The notes: generated by a model not told the origin, from the sequence alone. 6,780 bases of DNA from Deltaproteobacteria bacterium (GCA_011390535.1 JAABSF010000142.1:1-6780); one strand, 5' to 3'; counted from the stretch's first letter, positions 1 through 6,535 are shown. Numbers and translations are program-made.

Positions 1-1260
1 TTGCATCAAAAGTCCGGAAAGAGCTCCTACTGCGCCACAAACAGCAGGGTCCCAGGTGGTGGTTTTGGCGAATCTAATAAAAACCAGCCCAGAGACCACC
101 AAAAAAAAGAACAACGCCGGGAGCCCAAGCTCCACTGCAATTTGAACAAATAGATTCTCCGCGTGGTGAACTGAGCGCTGTCTCTCTACAGGAGTCTTTT
201 GGGCGACAGCGAGGCGATATGCTCCGCTCCCCACCCCTGTTAATGGGTGCTCTTTCGCCGCCCCGATCCCTTCCAGCCAGAGAGCTATCTTGTCGTCTTC
301 TTTTATATTCTCTACCCCTTGGGCACCGTAGGCATCTCTCACCACTTGAACCGATGGGATCAACCCCACCACCACCACCGCCGCCCCGGCCAATAATTTC
401 AACGCAAACTCCCGCTCTAAATGCTCATTTTTATACAGACTCACCAAAACTATGAGCAACCCAGGAAAAAAACCCAAATGAGCACCGCGGCTCCTTGCCA
501 GAAAACACAGAAATATGGGAAAAATACTCAAGCAAAGAACAGCCCACCGCTTTCGAGAAGGGGGGATAGTCAAAGAGAGCCCCACATGAAAAAGACCAAC
601 TGTGAGATAAAAGCCGCCGGCGTGGTTTTCATTCACAAAGGGAGCGATAGCGTTTCCAACCCGAGCCACGGGTTCATAAATCCACCAAAGCCGCTCATCG
701 CCGGAGAGATAATTCACCAAGGAGAGCACAGCGATAGTCAACAAACAGACATCTAAAACCCAGGCAAATCTGATCGCCCTTGACCTACGTCTACAGACCA
801 TCACTGATGCGAAAACTATGAGGGCGAAAGAGGTGTAATGCATCAGCCCCATCACCGCCCCGGGAACGTCCCATGCGAGTGGCTTGGTTGAAGAGAGCCC
901 CAAGGTTTTTAACACAGAGCCCAGGTGTTCCCCTGTAGCAGGATCCAGCAGCGAACGAGCTGCAGCCGGCAAAGGCACAAGCTGCAAAAGCACTACGAAG
1001 GCCAGACCTGCGGGGATATAAAAACCCCAGCCGGGCTTAAGATCTCTCCAAGACGTTCTGGAGCCTAACATATTGACCACAAGGGCCAACAACGCCGCCA
1101 ACACAGCAGCCAACCCCAATACAGCCCGAACCCTGTCGTGCACCCCTCCTATTAACAGGGCAGCTGCGGACACCAACGCGCAGAGCCCATATAAGAGGAT
1201 TAGACGGAAAACAATTACAAGTTTGGGAAAAGAGCTTTTTGATGCTCGTCGCCCCCTCAC
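1..1260 (-). CDS. O-antigen ligase / Wzy-type polymerase family membrane protein, 3' end beyond the left edge
   Basis: I translated this frame by hand: it stays open from a GTG at 1260 to the left edge (420 codons) without a stop. The product is very hydrophobic with many predicted membrane segments, for example at roughly residues 14-39, 45-65 and 76-96, and a basic N-terminus (MRGRRASK). Family-like motifs are visible: PFVNENHAGGF near residue 213, LARSRGAH near 258, and VHHAENLFVQIAVELG near 365, which resembles the His/Asn loop motif of the O-antigen ligase (Wzy_C/WaaL) superfamily. Such inner-membrane proteins polymerise or ligate undecaprenyl-linked glycans on the periplasmic face. No upstream ATG is in frame and there is no clear Shine-Dalgarno, so the GTG start is tentative. 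Whether it is a polymerase or a ligase cannot be told from sequence. It follows the OPX gene by 82 bp and probably shares its transcript. The C-terminus, possibly with a TPR region, is missing. Confidence 0.85.
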   Translation of the reverse strand, partial: MRGRRASKSSFPKLVIVFRLILLYGLCALVSAAALLIGGVHDRVRAVLGLAAVLAALLALVVNMLGSRTSWRDLKPGWGFYIPAGLAFVVLLQLVPLPAAARSLLDPATGEHLGSVLKTLGLSSTKPLAWDVPGAVMGLMHYTSFALIVFASVMVCRRRSRAIRFAWVLDVCLLTIAVLSLVNYLSGDERLWWIYEPVARVGNAIAPFVNENHAGGFYLTVGLFHVGLSLTIPPSRKRWAVLCLSIFPIFLCFLARSRGAHLGFFPGLLIVLVSLYKNEHLEREFALKLLAGAAVVVVGLIPSVQVVRDAYGAQGVENIKEDDKIALWLEGIGAAKEHPLTGVGSGAYRLAVAQKTPVERQRSVHHAENLFVQIAVELGLPALFFFLVVSGLVFIRFAKTTTWDPAVCGAVGALSGLLMQ

Positions 1261-1268
1261 TTGAGGGG
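1253..1268 (-). repeat. Short perfect inverted repeat enclosing the GTG start of the ligase-like gene
   Basis: Two 7-base arms, CCCCTCA and TGAGGGG, are separated by two bases. The proposed GTG start (1260-1258) lies in the tip of this hairpin. Just upstream (1267-1287) is a direct repeat, GGACCCGG, about 12 bp apart on the plus strand. The repeats are seen directly; an effect on translation initiation is inference. Confidence 0.5.
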
Positions 1269-1342
1269 ACCCGGATGTGGACCCGGGAGAGAAAACCGCC
1301 GGGACTCCATGGCCGCCGGAACCGACCGGACTGATAAGATCT

Positions 1343-1969
1343 CTAAAAAAGTCTCTCAGGAACAAAAATCACATCTCCCGGTTTAAGCATGAAATTTTGG
1401 CGTTTTCCTTCGCCAATGTCACGCACCTTCACCCTCATCCTGTGTTTTCGTCCTTCGACCAACCGGGTTACAGTGGTGGAGTTTTTGTCTGCTTTTTCAG
1501 TAAACCCCCCGGCTTCTGTAACTGCCTCGATTATGTTCATATTGTCGGAGTATGCGATCACGCCGGGTTTTTTCACCTGACCGAACACAGTTATCTTTTT
1601 GCTCTTATATTCCGTAACCAACACATGAACCTGAGGATTTCTGAAGTAACCTTTTGCCAGTGCACCGGCCAGGACTCTCCCAATCTCGGGTGGGGTGAGC
1701 CCTTCAACCTTGACCTGCTTTACATATGGGTAATCAAGTGTTCCGTCGGCCTCCACCCTGAACTTAGTAGGCAGCCCCTCTTCACCCAACAAGGTGATCT
1801 CCAACACATCGCCGGGGCCCACGCGGGTGTCTACAAACCCCTTGGGAGGCTCACCCTTTAAAACTGCTGTTTGAGGACCGGAATGACAACCGGCGGTAAC
1901 GGTGGAGGAAATAATAAAAAGAGACAGGAGAACAACGCACAGAAAGGAGACTCGTCTATTAATAATCAT
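1343..1969 (-). CDS. Short polysaccharide export (OPX/Wza-family) lipoprotein
   Basis: The product is a 208-residue outer-membrane polysaccharide export protein. It starts with a signal sequence (MIINRRVSFL followed by a hydrophobic core) ending in VTAGC, a near-consensus lipobox predicting lipidation of Cys28. A Poly_export domain follows at about 47-120 (GPGDVLEITLLG, then the YPYVKQVKVEGLTPPEIG stretch). An SLBB-like domain spans about 125-170 (ITVFGQVKKPGVIAY, EAGGF). The protein ends at LKPGDVIFVPERLF, shortly after that domain, and lacks the C-terminal amphipathic helix that forms the outer-membrane pore in E. coli Wza. I chose ATG 1969 because it puts the basic n-region next to the hydrophobic core and has a weak AGG upstream. 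An in-frame ATG at 2011 would give 222 residues but has no ribosome-binding site. It follows the beta-barrel gene closely, suggesting co-transcription and a shared export complex. Confidence 0.9.
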   Translation of the reverse strand: MIINRRVSFLCVVLLSLFIISSTVTAGCHSGPQTAVLKGEPPKGFVDTRVGPGDVLEITLLGEEGLPTKFRVEADGTLDYPYVKQVKVEGLTPPEIGRVLAGALAKGYFRNPQVHVLVTEYKSKKITVFGQVKKPGVIAYSDNMNIIEAVTEAGGFTEKADKNSTTVTRLVEGRKHRMRVKVRDIGEGKRQNFMLKPGDVIFVPERLF

Positions 1970-2021
1970 GGAAACCTGGCAGAATAATGTTTGCCGTTTT
2001 GCGGGGACCATGGGAGAGAAA

Positions 2022-3416
2022 TCAATACGCGAAGTTTACATTAAGATAAGCCAGGTGCTTTACAAAATCAGCATCATTGGTGACATTATCAACAGTATTT
2101 ATGGTGTAAAAGTCGGTGAAGTTACCGTAGAGGGTGTATCCCAACCTGGCTGATACCCAGTTGGTTATATGATAACCCACAGCCAACCCGACCTGGATGC
2201 CGTTATCGGTGCGGTCACACTCATCACCTGGAGTTGTACAACCGGGGCCGATAAACCCAGTGGGCAACGTAGAACCGCTGTATTGAGCCATGATCCATCT
2301 GAAAGTGGCGGAGATATCCACCTTGTTAATGATCTGATGATGATAATTCAAATATGCGGTATCCATCATGAAGTAGTCGCCCCACATGGAATCCCGGAAA
2401 TCGTGCTGATAGCCCAAGGTCAACTTCGCAGTGGGGGTGACCGTCCAGGTCATGTCCGCCATGGCGATAGGGAGATTATACTGGTTAGGAGCAGCTCCTT
2501 GGTACCAACTGTAACCATAGCCTATGCCGGCGTTGAATGATAAGGTCGGGGTAAACTGCCCGGTGACACCAGTCATGACACGGATAGGCCGGGAGTCGTT
2601 GTTCGCGTAGTCGATGTCTTCGCTGCTTCCGAAATAGCTGATAAACTGCCATGTCGCAGCCAGCCAAAATGATGTCTTAGGAAAAAACTTCCATTTGGCC
2701 CGGAACTCGGGTTGGTGGTAGTAGTAGTTTCCATGTTTCAGATCAGAGGCCTCGAAAACATCCACCACAAATCGATACCCTAACCGTAGATCGATGAGCC
2801 CGCCCCCGGGCCGATAAGACAAACCTGCTCCCACCACGTTCATATCGCGATCGAAGTTGTTATTATTGGGCAAATACCGAGGCTGGCTCGTCCGAACAAA
2901 AGTTTCATGAAGATCGAAAGAGACCGTCCCTTTAGGAAAGGCTTGGAGCAAAAACCCCAAATTTGCGCCGTGAAAGTCTTTATCTCTCCTGGTAGAGAGT
3001 TCTTGAAGATAACGCTTGTATGAATAGCCTAGGACCAAATCATAGAGGAGCTTGGGAAAATCTTTTTCGTCTATGTCTTCGCTGTTTCCAATGGTGATGG
3101 CCGGCCTGAAGCCAAGATAAATTGAACCAATGTCATTTTCGGTGTCGCCACCGGAGCTGTAAAAAACATTGGAGTCATAACCAAACTCCAGATCCAAGCC
3201 CGCGTGAAAACGCGCCGACCCAACTTTAAGGCCGGACATTCGCGATGAGGGTTTGCCCTTCAGTTCACTCCCGCCGCCTCCGAACCCCGATGAAACCTGG
3301 GCAGAAGAGTTCACGGGTGAGCCACCGGTGATCTGCGCCTTTGCAGGGATCACAAACCCCAACAATATTGCTGTCACAACTCCCAGTTTTATTATTCGGC
3401 GATGAAGCTTAACCAT
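2022..3416 (-). CDS. Outer-membrane beta-barrel protein, probable export porin partner of the OPX lipoprotein
   Basis: The product has 464 residues. A signal peptide (MVKLHRRIIKLGVV..., cleavage predicted after AKA at 27) is followed by a Gly/Ser-rich stretch at about 31-66. From about 68 to the end there are alternating hydrophobic/polar strands rich in Tyr, Phe and Trp, as in a beta-barrel; it opens with GLDLEFGYDSNVFYSS and ends with LAYLNVNFAY, an aromatic C-terminus typical of the BAM recognition signal. The GYDSNVF opening recalls barrels found in exopolysaccharide operons (EpsL-like or Wzp-like), but I cannot assign a named family firmly. Two cysteines (393 and 400, C-x6-C) sit in an acidic, probably extracellular loop and may form a disulfide. 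There is no good Shine-Dalgarno before ATG 3416 and no alternative start upstream in frame. It is immediately followed by the OPX gene, so the inferred role is the outer-membrane channel for the exported polymer. Strand count and pore function are not visible directly. Confidence 0.85.
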   Translation of the reverse strand: MVKLHRRIIKLGVVTAILLGFVIPAKAQITGGSPVNSSAQVSSGFGGGGSELKGKPSSRMSGLKVGSARFHAGLDLEFGYDSNVFYSSGGDTENDIGSIYLGFRPAITIGNSEDIDEKDFPKLLYDLVLGYSYKRYLQELSTRRDKDFHGANLGFLLQAFPKGTVSFDLHETFVRTSQPRYLPNNNNFDRDMNVVGAGLSYRPGGGLIDLRLGYRFVVDVFEASDLKHGNYYYHQPEFRAKWKFFPKTSFWLAATWQFISYFGSSEDIDYANNDSRPIRVMTGVTGQFTPTLSFNAGIGYGYSWYQGAAPNQYNLPIAMADMTWTVTPTAKLTLGYQHDFRDSMWGDYFMMDTAYLNYHHQIINKVDISATFRWIMAQYSGSTLPTGFIGPGCTTPGDECDRTDNGIQVGLAVGYHITNWVSARLGYTLYGNFTDFYTINTVDNVTNDADFVKHLAYLNVNFAY

Positions 3417-3572
3417 CCCCAGTTCCAGTGTTAGAAAGCGATTTAAAACCCAGATTACCTGCCCCGAAAAAAAAATTCCAGAGACGGCGTTTATGTTTCT
3501 ACGACAAATGGGTAATTGTCAACATACAAGATGAATTCGCCCAAGCCGAAGAATGATTTAAAAACCGCTTGA

Positions 3573-3600
3573 ATTATAAAGTTCAACCACCCGGATCAAA
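3573..3600 (-). promoter_or_regulatory. Sigma70-like promoter candidate for the beta-barrel/OPX/ligase unit
   Basis: On the minus strand there is a perfect TATAAT (3578-3573). A TTGATC (3599-3594, 15-bp spacer) or TTTGAT (3600-3595, 16-bp spacer) lies upstream. AT-rich DNA further upstream (about 3600-3617) resembles an UP element. The spacer is slightly short, so the -35 assignment is tentative. The predicted start point would leave a leader of roughly 150 nt. Confidence 0.45.
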
Positions 3601-3613
3601 AAACAAATTATTT

Positions 3614-3629
3614 AAATGAGCGCTCGTTT
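3614..3629. promoter_or_regulatory. Near-perfect 16-bp palindrome, possible operator
   Basis: The core GAGCGCTC (3618-3625) is perfectly palindromic and is flanked by AAAT and GTTT, leaving one mismatched pair in 16 bp. It lies about 14 bp upstream of the putative -35 box of the beta-barrel promoter, a position that suits an activator or dimeric regulator. The shape resembles half-sites bound by TetR-type dimers, but no regulator gene is present in the window and the function is inferred. Confidence 0.35.
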
Positions 3630-3748
3630 TCACCGGGCCTAAAACAAGAGCTTTTACCTATATATTATTGCACCCGTTCCACACTTCCAGGTCTTTCACG
3701 ACACCGGCGACTCGACCTGCCGGAACAATCTACACCCCGCGCCCTGTC

Positions 3749-4339
3749 TTAAAAATACGGAGAAACCTCAGGCGGCCTCCCGATAATGGCTAAATCAACG
3801 CCGATCCCACTCCCAGAGAGACCAGAGTGAGGCTCTGTGGGATCAATTTTTGGGATCGATGGATCGATCTCCACGGTTACCTTTGTTTTACCCGTATAGG
3901 TTAACTCCTCACCCGAACATCCCTCCGCTTCGCGGCGGATGTTTTCAGCCTGCTCCCTATAAATGGACATCTTCTCATAGAGGATGCGGCTTTTCTCCCC
4001 TGTGTCATCTTTGGGAGCCGCGCTCCTGAGATCTTTAAGACCTTTTCTTGCAAGCCCAATAACTGTGTTGATCTGTGAGAGCTTCTCCTGAACACAGTTG
4101 ATCCGGATGATGTCTTTTTTCTTTCGGGCGGCCACGAGATATTCCCGAACTTTTTCGCCGGATTTCTCTGCAGCCCACAGCTCCATGGCACCTTGTCGAA
4201 GGGCTTCCCGAGGCGATAACGCATCACCGGTTGCTACATCTTCATCGGACTTTTGCGCCTTCAATGCCGGCCCTAAGAAGGCCATACTGAAAAGCAAGCC
4301 ACCAAGGATTGCCCATTTTATTACGGACCGATAATTCAT
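3749..4339 (-). CDS. Small exported protein of unknown function in the polysaccharide locus
   Basis: The product has 196 residues and is not recognised as a named family. It begins with a clear Sec signal peptide (MNYRSVIKWAILGGLLFSMA, cleavage predicted near LKA|Q at 28/29). A charged, helix-prone region follows at about 42-140, rich in Lys/Glu/Arg/Ala. It contains one cysteine at 82 and one at 141, which could form a disulfide across the helices. After about 148 the sequence becomes beta/proline-rich (KTKVTVEIDPSIPKIDP), then Gly-rich, ending in IIGRPPEVSPYF. The start is well supported: AAAGGAG lies six bases before ATG 4339 and a sigma70-like promoter precedes it. It probably acts in the periplasm. 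Its place between the sugar-nucleotide genes and the barrel/OPX genes suggests an accessory role in export, but that is guilt by association only. No lipobox is visible. Confidence 0.8.
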   Translation of the reverse strand: MNYRSVIKWAILGGLLFSMAFLGPALKAQKSDEDVATGDALSPREALRQGAMELWAAEKSGEKVREYLVAARKKKDIIRINCVQEKLSQINTVIGLARKGLKDLRSAAPKDDTGEKSRILYEKMSIYREQAENIRREAEGCSGEELTYTGKTKVTVEIDPSIPKIDPTEPHSGLSGSGIGVDLAIIGRPPEVSPYF

Positions 4340-4345
4340 GTCCGT

Positions 4346-4352
4346 CTCCTTT
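4346..4352 (-). promoter_or_regulatory. Strong ribosome-binding site of the small exported protein
   Basis: AAAGGAG on the minus strand lies six bases upstream of ATG 4339. It is the best Shine-Dalgarno in the window and fixes the start. The other polysaccharide genes mostly have weak or no such sites. Confidence 0.75.
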
Positions 4353-4376
4353 CAGGCAAATTAATTCATAAGTAAT

Positions 4377-4405
4377 AGTATTGAGCGCATTTGAGAGTGA
4401 GTCAA
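4377..4405 (-). promoter_or_regulatory. Sigma70-like promoter upstream of the small exported protein
   Basis: On the minus strand TTGACT (4405-4400) is separated by 17 bp from AATACT (4382-4377), 37 bp before ATG 4339. An overlapping TACTAT is an alternative -10. A weaker second candidate lies further upstream: GGGCAA/ATAATA on the plus strand at 4523-4528 and 4499-4504, read on the minus strand as TTGCCC, 18 bp, TATTAT. Both are pattern matches only. Confidence 0.5.
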
Positions 4406-4436
4406 CCAAAAATCCAAATAAAATAAAAACTCTCAA
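4391..4436. repeat. Inverted repeat TTGAGAG/CTCTCAA flanking the promoter -35 region
   Basis: The 7-base arms at 4391-4397 and 4430-4436 are exact inverted copies separated by 32 AT-rich bases. The -35 box (4400-4405) lies just inside the left arm. The spacing is long for a hairpin; paired operator half-sites are possible but unproven. Confidence 0.3.
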
Positions 4437-4454
4437 TCCAGTGTTTTCTGTTTC

Positions 4455-4482
4455 AGTTAAAAACTCCCACGCTTTTTTAACT
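4455..4482. repeat. 9-bp perfect inverted repeat in the gap after the nucleotidylyltransferase gene
   Basis: AGTTAAAAA (4455-4463) and TTTTTAACT (4474-4482) are exact inverted copies with a 10-base loop. It lies about 95 bp downstream of the nucleotidylyltransferase stop. On the minus strand the right half of the stem is a T tract followed by AACTG, so it could act as a weak terminator, but the stem contains a single G-C pair. A protein-binding dyad is an equal possibility. Confidence 0.4.
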
Positions 4483-4577
4483 CAATCTAATGCAATTCAT
4501 AATAACAAGATACGCAACAAAAGGGCAAGTCTTCTGGGTCGATTTTTCCGTCTTTGTACTTCGAGCCCTTATTAATT

Positions 4578-5288
4578 CTAATTACCCAACACCAGAGTGT
4601 TTGCGAAAGCCAAGGATTCAAAGGTGCCGGCGTCTGTCCACCAGCCGCTTAAAATATCAAAATGCAGCTCACCTTTTGATAAATATGCATTGTTAACGTC
4701 GGTGATCTCCAACTCTCCCCGCCTTGAGGGGTGGAGATCATCAATGATGTCAAAAACACTATCATCATACATGTAGATCCCGGTCACAACATAACGGCTT
4801 TTCGGTTTTGAAGGTTTTTCTTCAATACCGATGATGCGATCTCCGTCAAGCCCGGCCACACCGAACCGCTCTGGATGATCCACCTCTTTGAGAAGAAGAC
4901 GAGCTCCTCTCTCCTGTTGCGCGAAGTTATTAATGTAGGCACCTAAATCATCTTGGAAAATATTGTCTCCCAAAATAACCGCCACCCGCCCACCGCGTGC
5001 GAAATCACGCCCCAACCCAAGAGCTTGAGCGATCCCTCCCGGTTCATCCTGAACACGGTAGGTAAACCGACAATCAAAGTCTTTACCGCTGCCCAGCAAA
5101 CCTACCACAGCTCCCATATGCTCTGTCCCGGTGACCACGAGAATATCTCTAACACCTGCCGACAAGAGCTTTTTTATGGGATGAAAAATCATGGGTTCCG
5201 AGCCCACCGGCAGAAGGTGTTTATTGGTGACCTTTGTTAGAGGAAAAAGCCGAGAGCCGCTCCCCCCTGCGAGAATGATACCTTTCAT
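4578..5288 (-). CDS. rmlA: Short-form sugar-phosphate nucleotidylyltransferase (glucose-1-phosphate thymidylyltransferase-like)
   Basis: The product is a 236-residue cytoplasmic enzyme predicted to couple a nucleoside triphosphate (probably dTTP) to a sugar 1-phosphate, the first step to dTDP-deoxysugars. The N-terminal nucleotide-binding signature is intact (LAGGSGSRLFPLTKVTNKHL, residues 6-25). It is followed by PVGSEPMIFHPI, the substrate loop DEPGGIAQALGL, the metal-binding GDNIF near 107-111, EEKPSKPKS, GIYMYD, RGELEITDVN and WWTDAGTFESL near the C-terminus. Classical RmlA proteins are about 290 residues with a C-terminal extension; this one ends soon after WTDAGT, as in the shorter subgroup that may lack the usual allosteric site. 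The start is supported by GAAGGA six bases before the ATG. It lies 104 bp downstream of the RmlD-like gene. The exact sugar and nucleotide cannot be proven from sequence. Confidence 0.9.
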   Translation of the reverse strand: MKGIILAGGSGSRLFPLTKVTNKHLLPVGSEPMIFHPIKKLLSAGVRDILVVTGTEHMGAVVGLLGSGKDFDCRFTYRVQDEPGGIAQALGLGRDFARGGRVAVILGDNIFQDDLGAYINNFAQQERGARLLLKEVDHPERFGVAGLDGDRIIGIEEKPSKPKSRYVVTGIYMYDDSVFDIIDDLHPSRRGELEITDVNNAYLSKGELHFDILSGWWTDAGTFESLAFANTLVLGN

Positions 5289-5294
5289 GGAAAA

Positions 5295-5300
5295 TCCTTC
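5295..5300 (-). promoter_or_regulatory. Ribosome-binding site of the nucleotidylyltransferase
   Basis: GAAGGA on the minus strand is six bases before ATG 5288 and agrees with the conserved MKGIILAGG start of the family. Confidence 0.65.
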
Positions 5301-5392
5301 GTTTTGTACTTCATCAGAAAAATCAAAAATCTCTATGTTAATACTCTTTTTTCTTCTCTCCCTGCAAGTCTTATGAAGCTCGAAATCCTAAA

Positions 5393-6535
5393 TCATCCGC
5401 TTAAACCAGCCTCTGGGATAAATCCACATTGGGCCAAATAACCAGCCAGCGCAGACTTCCAGTGAGGCATTATGTCCAAACCCAAACCTTGAAGCGCAGC
5501 GTTTTTCAGCACATGAGACTCCGGCCTGGGCGCGGGAAGGTTCAGATCTTTAGAAGACACTTTTTTAAACTTTGTGGAAATTTTCAGCAAGCGGCAGATC
5601 TCTTCTGCAAAACCGGCCCATGTAGTGCTCCCTCTACATGTTGAGTGATACAACCCCCCCGGAGCATCATTCAAAACTAAACAAAGCACCTGCAGAGCGA
5701 CACAACGCGCCCAAGTCGGAGACATTACCCTGCTCGAATCCAACAATAAGCGGTGATGCTCCTCTGAAACTTGCAGCCTTCGAGCCAAAAGTGATGGAAA
5801 ATTCTTACCAGAACCTCCGTAAAGGTTTCCCACCCGCACTACTAATGTTCTTTTTGGGTTGCAATTTAAAGCCTTACGCTCCCCTTCCAGCTTTGAGAGG
5901 GCATATTTTCCCTTCGGTGGAGGCACGGGTTGGTCTTCCTCTCGAAACCCTTCACACCCTCTTTGATACATTTCCCCTGAAACCGGTGTGCGAGCCCTCT
6001 CATATACAAAATCTGTTGAAAAATGAACCAACCGGGCTCCAATTGCAGCCGCCTCGCAAGCCAATACACCCACAGCGCGCGTGTTGATGTCCCAAGCTTC
6101 ATCACATTCCGCCTCTGCTCGGTCTACATTTGTGTATGCCGCTCCATTAAGTATTAGATCAGGTTTAAACTCTCGAAGTATTTCAGAAACCCGTCCGTCG
6201 TCGGTAATATCGCAATCTTTTCGAGCAAACCCACGCACACGAGAAAAAAATTTTCGTAAAAATGTTCTTTTTTCGTCCCGGTCGGAGAAACCGTCTTCTT
6301 TTTTAGCTCTCTTGTTATTTACAAAAGCCGAGAGGCCGGTCGATAGAATTTTATGAGATTGCTTTTCTATTGCACTTCGCCATGTTGGATCTGAAGCAAA
6401 AGGACCAACCCCATCTTCCGAAATTCCACCCAATGAATTGAACGTTTTGAGAAGCTCCGCCCCCAACAAACCCTCACTCCCTAAAATACAAATTCCACCC
6501 TCATCTCTCATTTTGTCGGTTTTCTCTGGAAACAT
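5393..6535 (-). CDS. rmlD: RmlD-family sugar-nucleotide reductase (dTDP-4-dehydrorhamnose reductase-like) with an internal insertion
   Basis: This extended short-chain dehydrogenase would reduce a 4-keto-6-deoxy sugar nucleotide with NAD(P)H in the cytoplasm. From ATG 6535 it has 380 residues, against about 280-300 for typical RmlD. The Rossmann glycine motif is ILGSEGLLG (about 17-25). DCDITDDGRV (about 108-116), LILNGAAYTNVDRAEAE, FSTDFVYE and the catalytic YALSK (Tyr211, Lys215) follow, then the substrate region MSPTWAR and the C-terminal PRPESHVLKNAALQGLGL. The extra length lies mostly between the first helix and DITD, where about 60-70 charged residues (for example NNKRAKKEDGF) are inserted, plus about ten before YALSK. 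Starts at GTG 6586 (397 aa) or ATG 6511 (372 aa, closest to the Rossmann strand) are possible; 6535 has a GGCGG-like site. RmlB and RmlC are not in the window, so the sugar is uncertain. Confidence 0.85.
   Translation of the reverse strand: MFPEKTDKMRDEGGICILGSEGLLGAELLKTFNSLGGISEDGVGPFASDPTWRSAIEKQSHKILSTGLSAFVNNKRAKKEDGFSDRDEKRTFLRKFFSRVRGFARKDCDITDDGRVSEILREFKPDLILNGAAYTNVDRAEAECDEAWDINTRAVGVLACEAAAIGARLVHFSTDFVYERARTPVSGEMYQRGCEGFREEDQPVPPPKGKYALSKLEGERKALNCNPKRTLVVRVGNLYGGSGKNFPSLLARRLQVSEEHHRLLLDSSRVMSPTWARCVALQVLCLVLNDAPGGLYHSTCRGSTTWAGFAEEICRLLKISTKFKKVSSKDLNLPAPRPESHVLKNAALQGLGLDIMPHWKSALAGYLAQCGFIPEAGLSG

Larger units (their letters stand above)
3417..3748. other. 332-bp AT-rich intergenic region upstream of the beta-barrel gene
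   Basis: No convincing coding sequence was found on either strand. On the minus strand it holds a promoter candidate (3573-3600), a palindrome (3614-3629), an isolated TTGACA (3517-3522) and a nine-base T tract (3467-3475 as A on the plus strand) in what would be the 5' leader. The implied leader between the promoter and ATG 3416 is roughly 150 nt. The size and content suggest that the beta-barrel, OPX and ligase genes form their own transcription unit. Confidence 0.6.

Noticed and set aside
219..756. Two overlapping plus-strand open frames near the left end
   Set aside because: The minus strand codes for the O-antigen ligase-like protein here; the plus-strand products are low-complexity and proline-rich.
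1277..1861. 194-codon plus-strand open frame
   Set aside because: It is antisense to the OPX gene, whose translation shows clear Poly_export and SLBB-like motifs; the plus-strand product has no recognisable features.
1970..2011. Longer N-terminus of the OPX protein from ATG 2011
   Set aside because: It would place 14 extra residues before the signal peptide and has no Shine-Dalgarno; ATG 1969 gives a normal lipoprotein signal.
3496..3522. TTGACA at 3522-3517 as a promoter for the beta-barrel gene
   Set aside because: The -35 is perfect but no good -10 lies at 16-18 bp; the nearest, TAGAAA, is at 15 bp and poor.
3667..3681. Possible sigma54 promoter (TGGAAC...TGCAA on the minus strand)
   Set aside because: The distance between the GG and GC elements is 9 bases, not the required 12, so it does not fit the consensus.
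3704..3723. Inverted repeat CCGGC/GCCGG just after the small exported gene as a terminator
   Set aside because: Only five base pairs with a 10-base loop and no T tract after it on the minus strand.
5638..6087. 149-codon plus-strand open frame
   Set aside because: It is antisense to the well-supported RmlD-like gene and has no domain features or ribosome-binding site.
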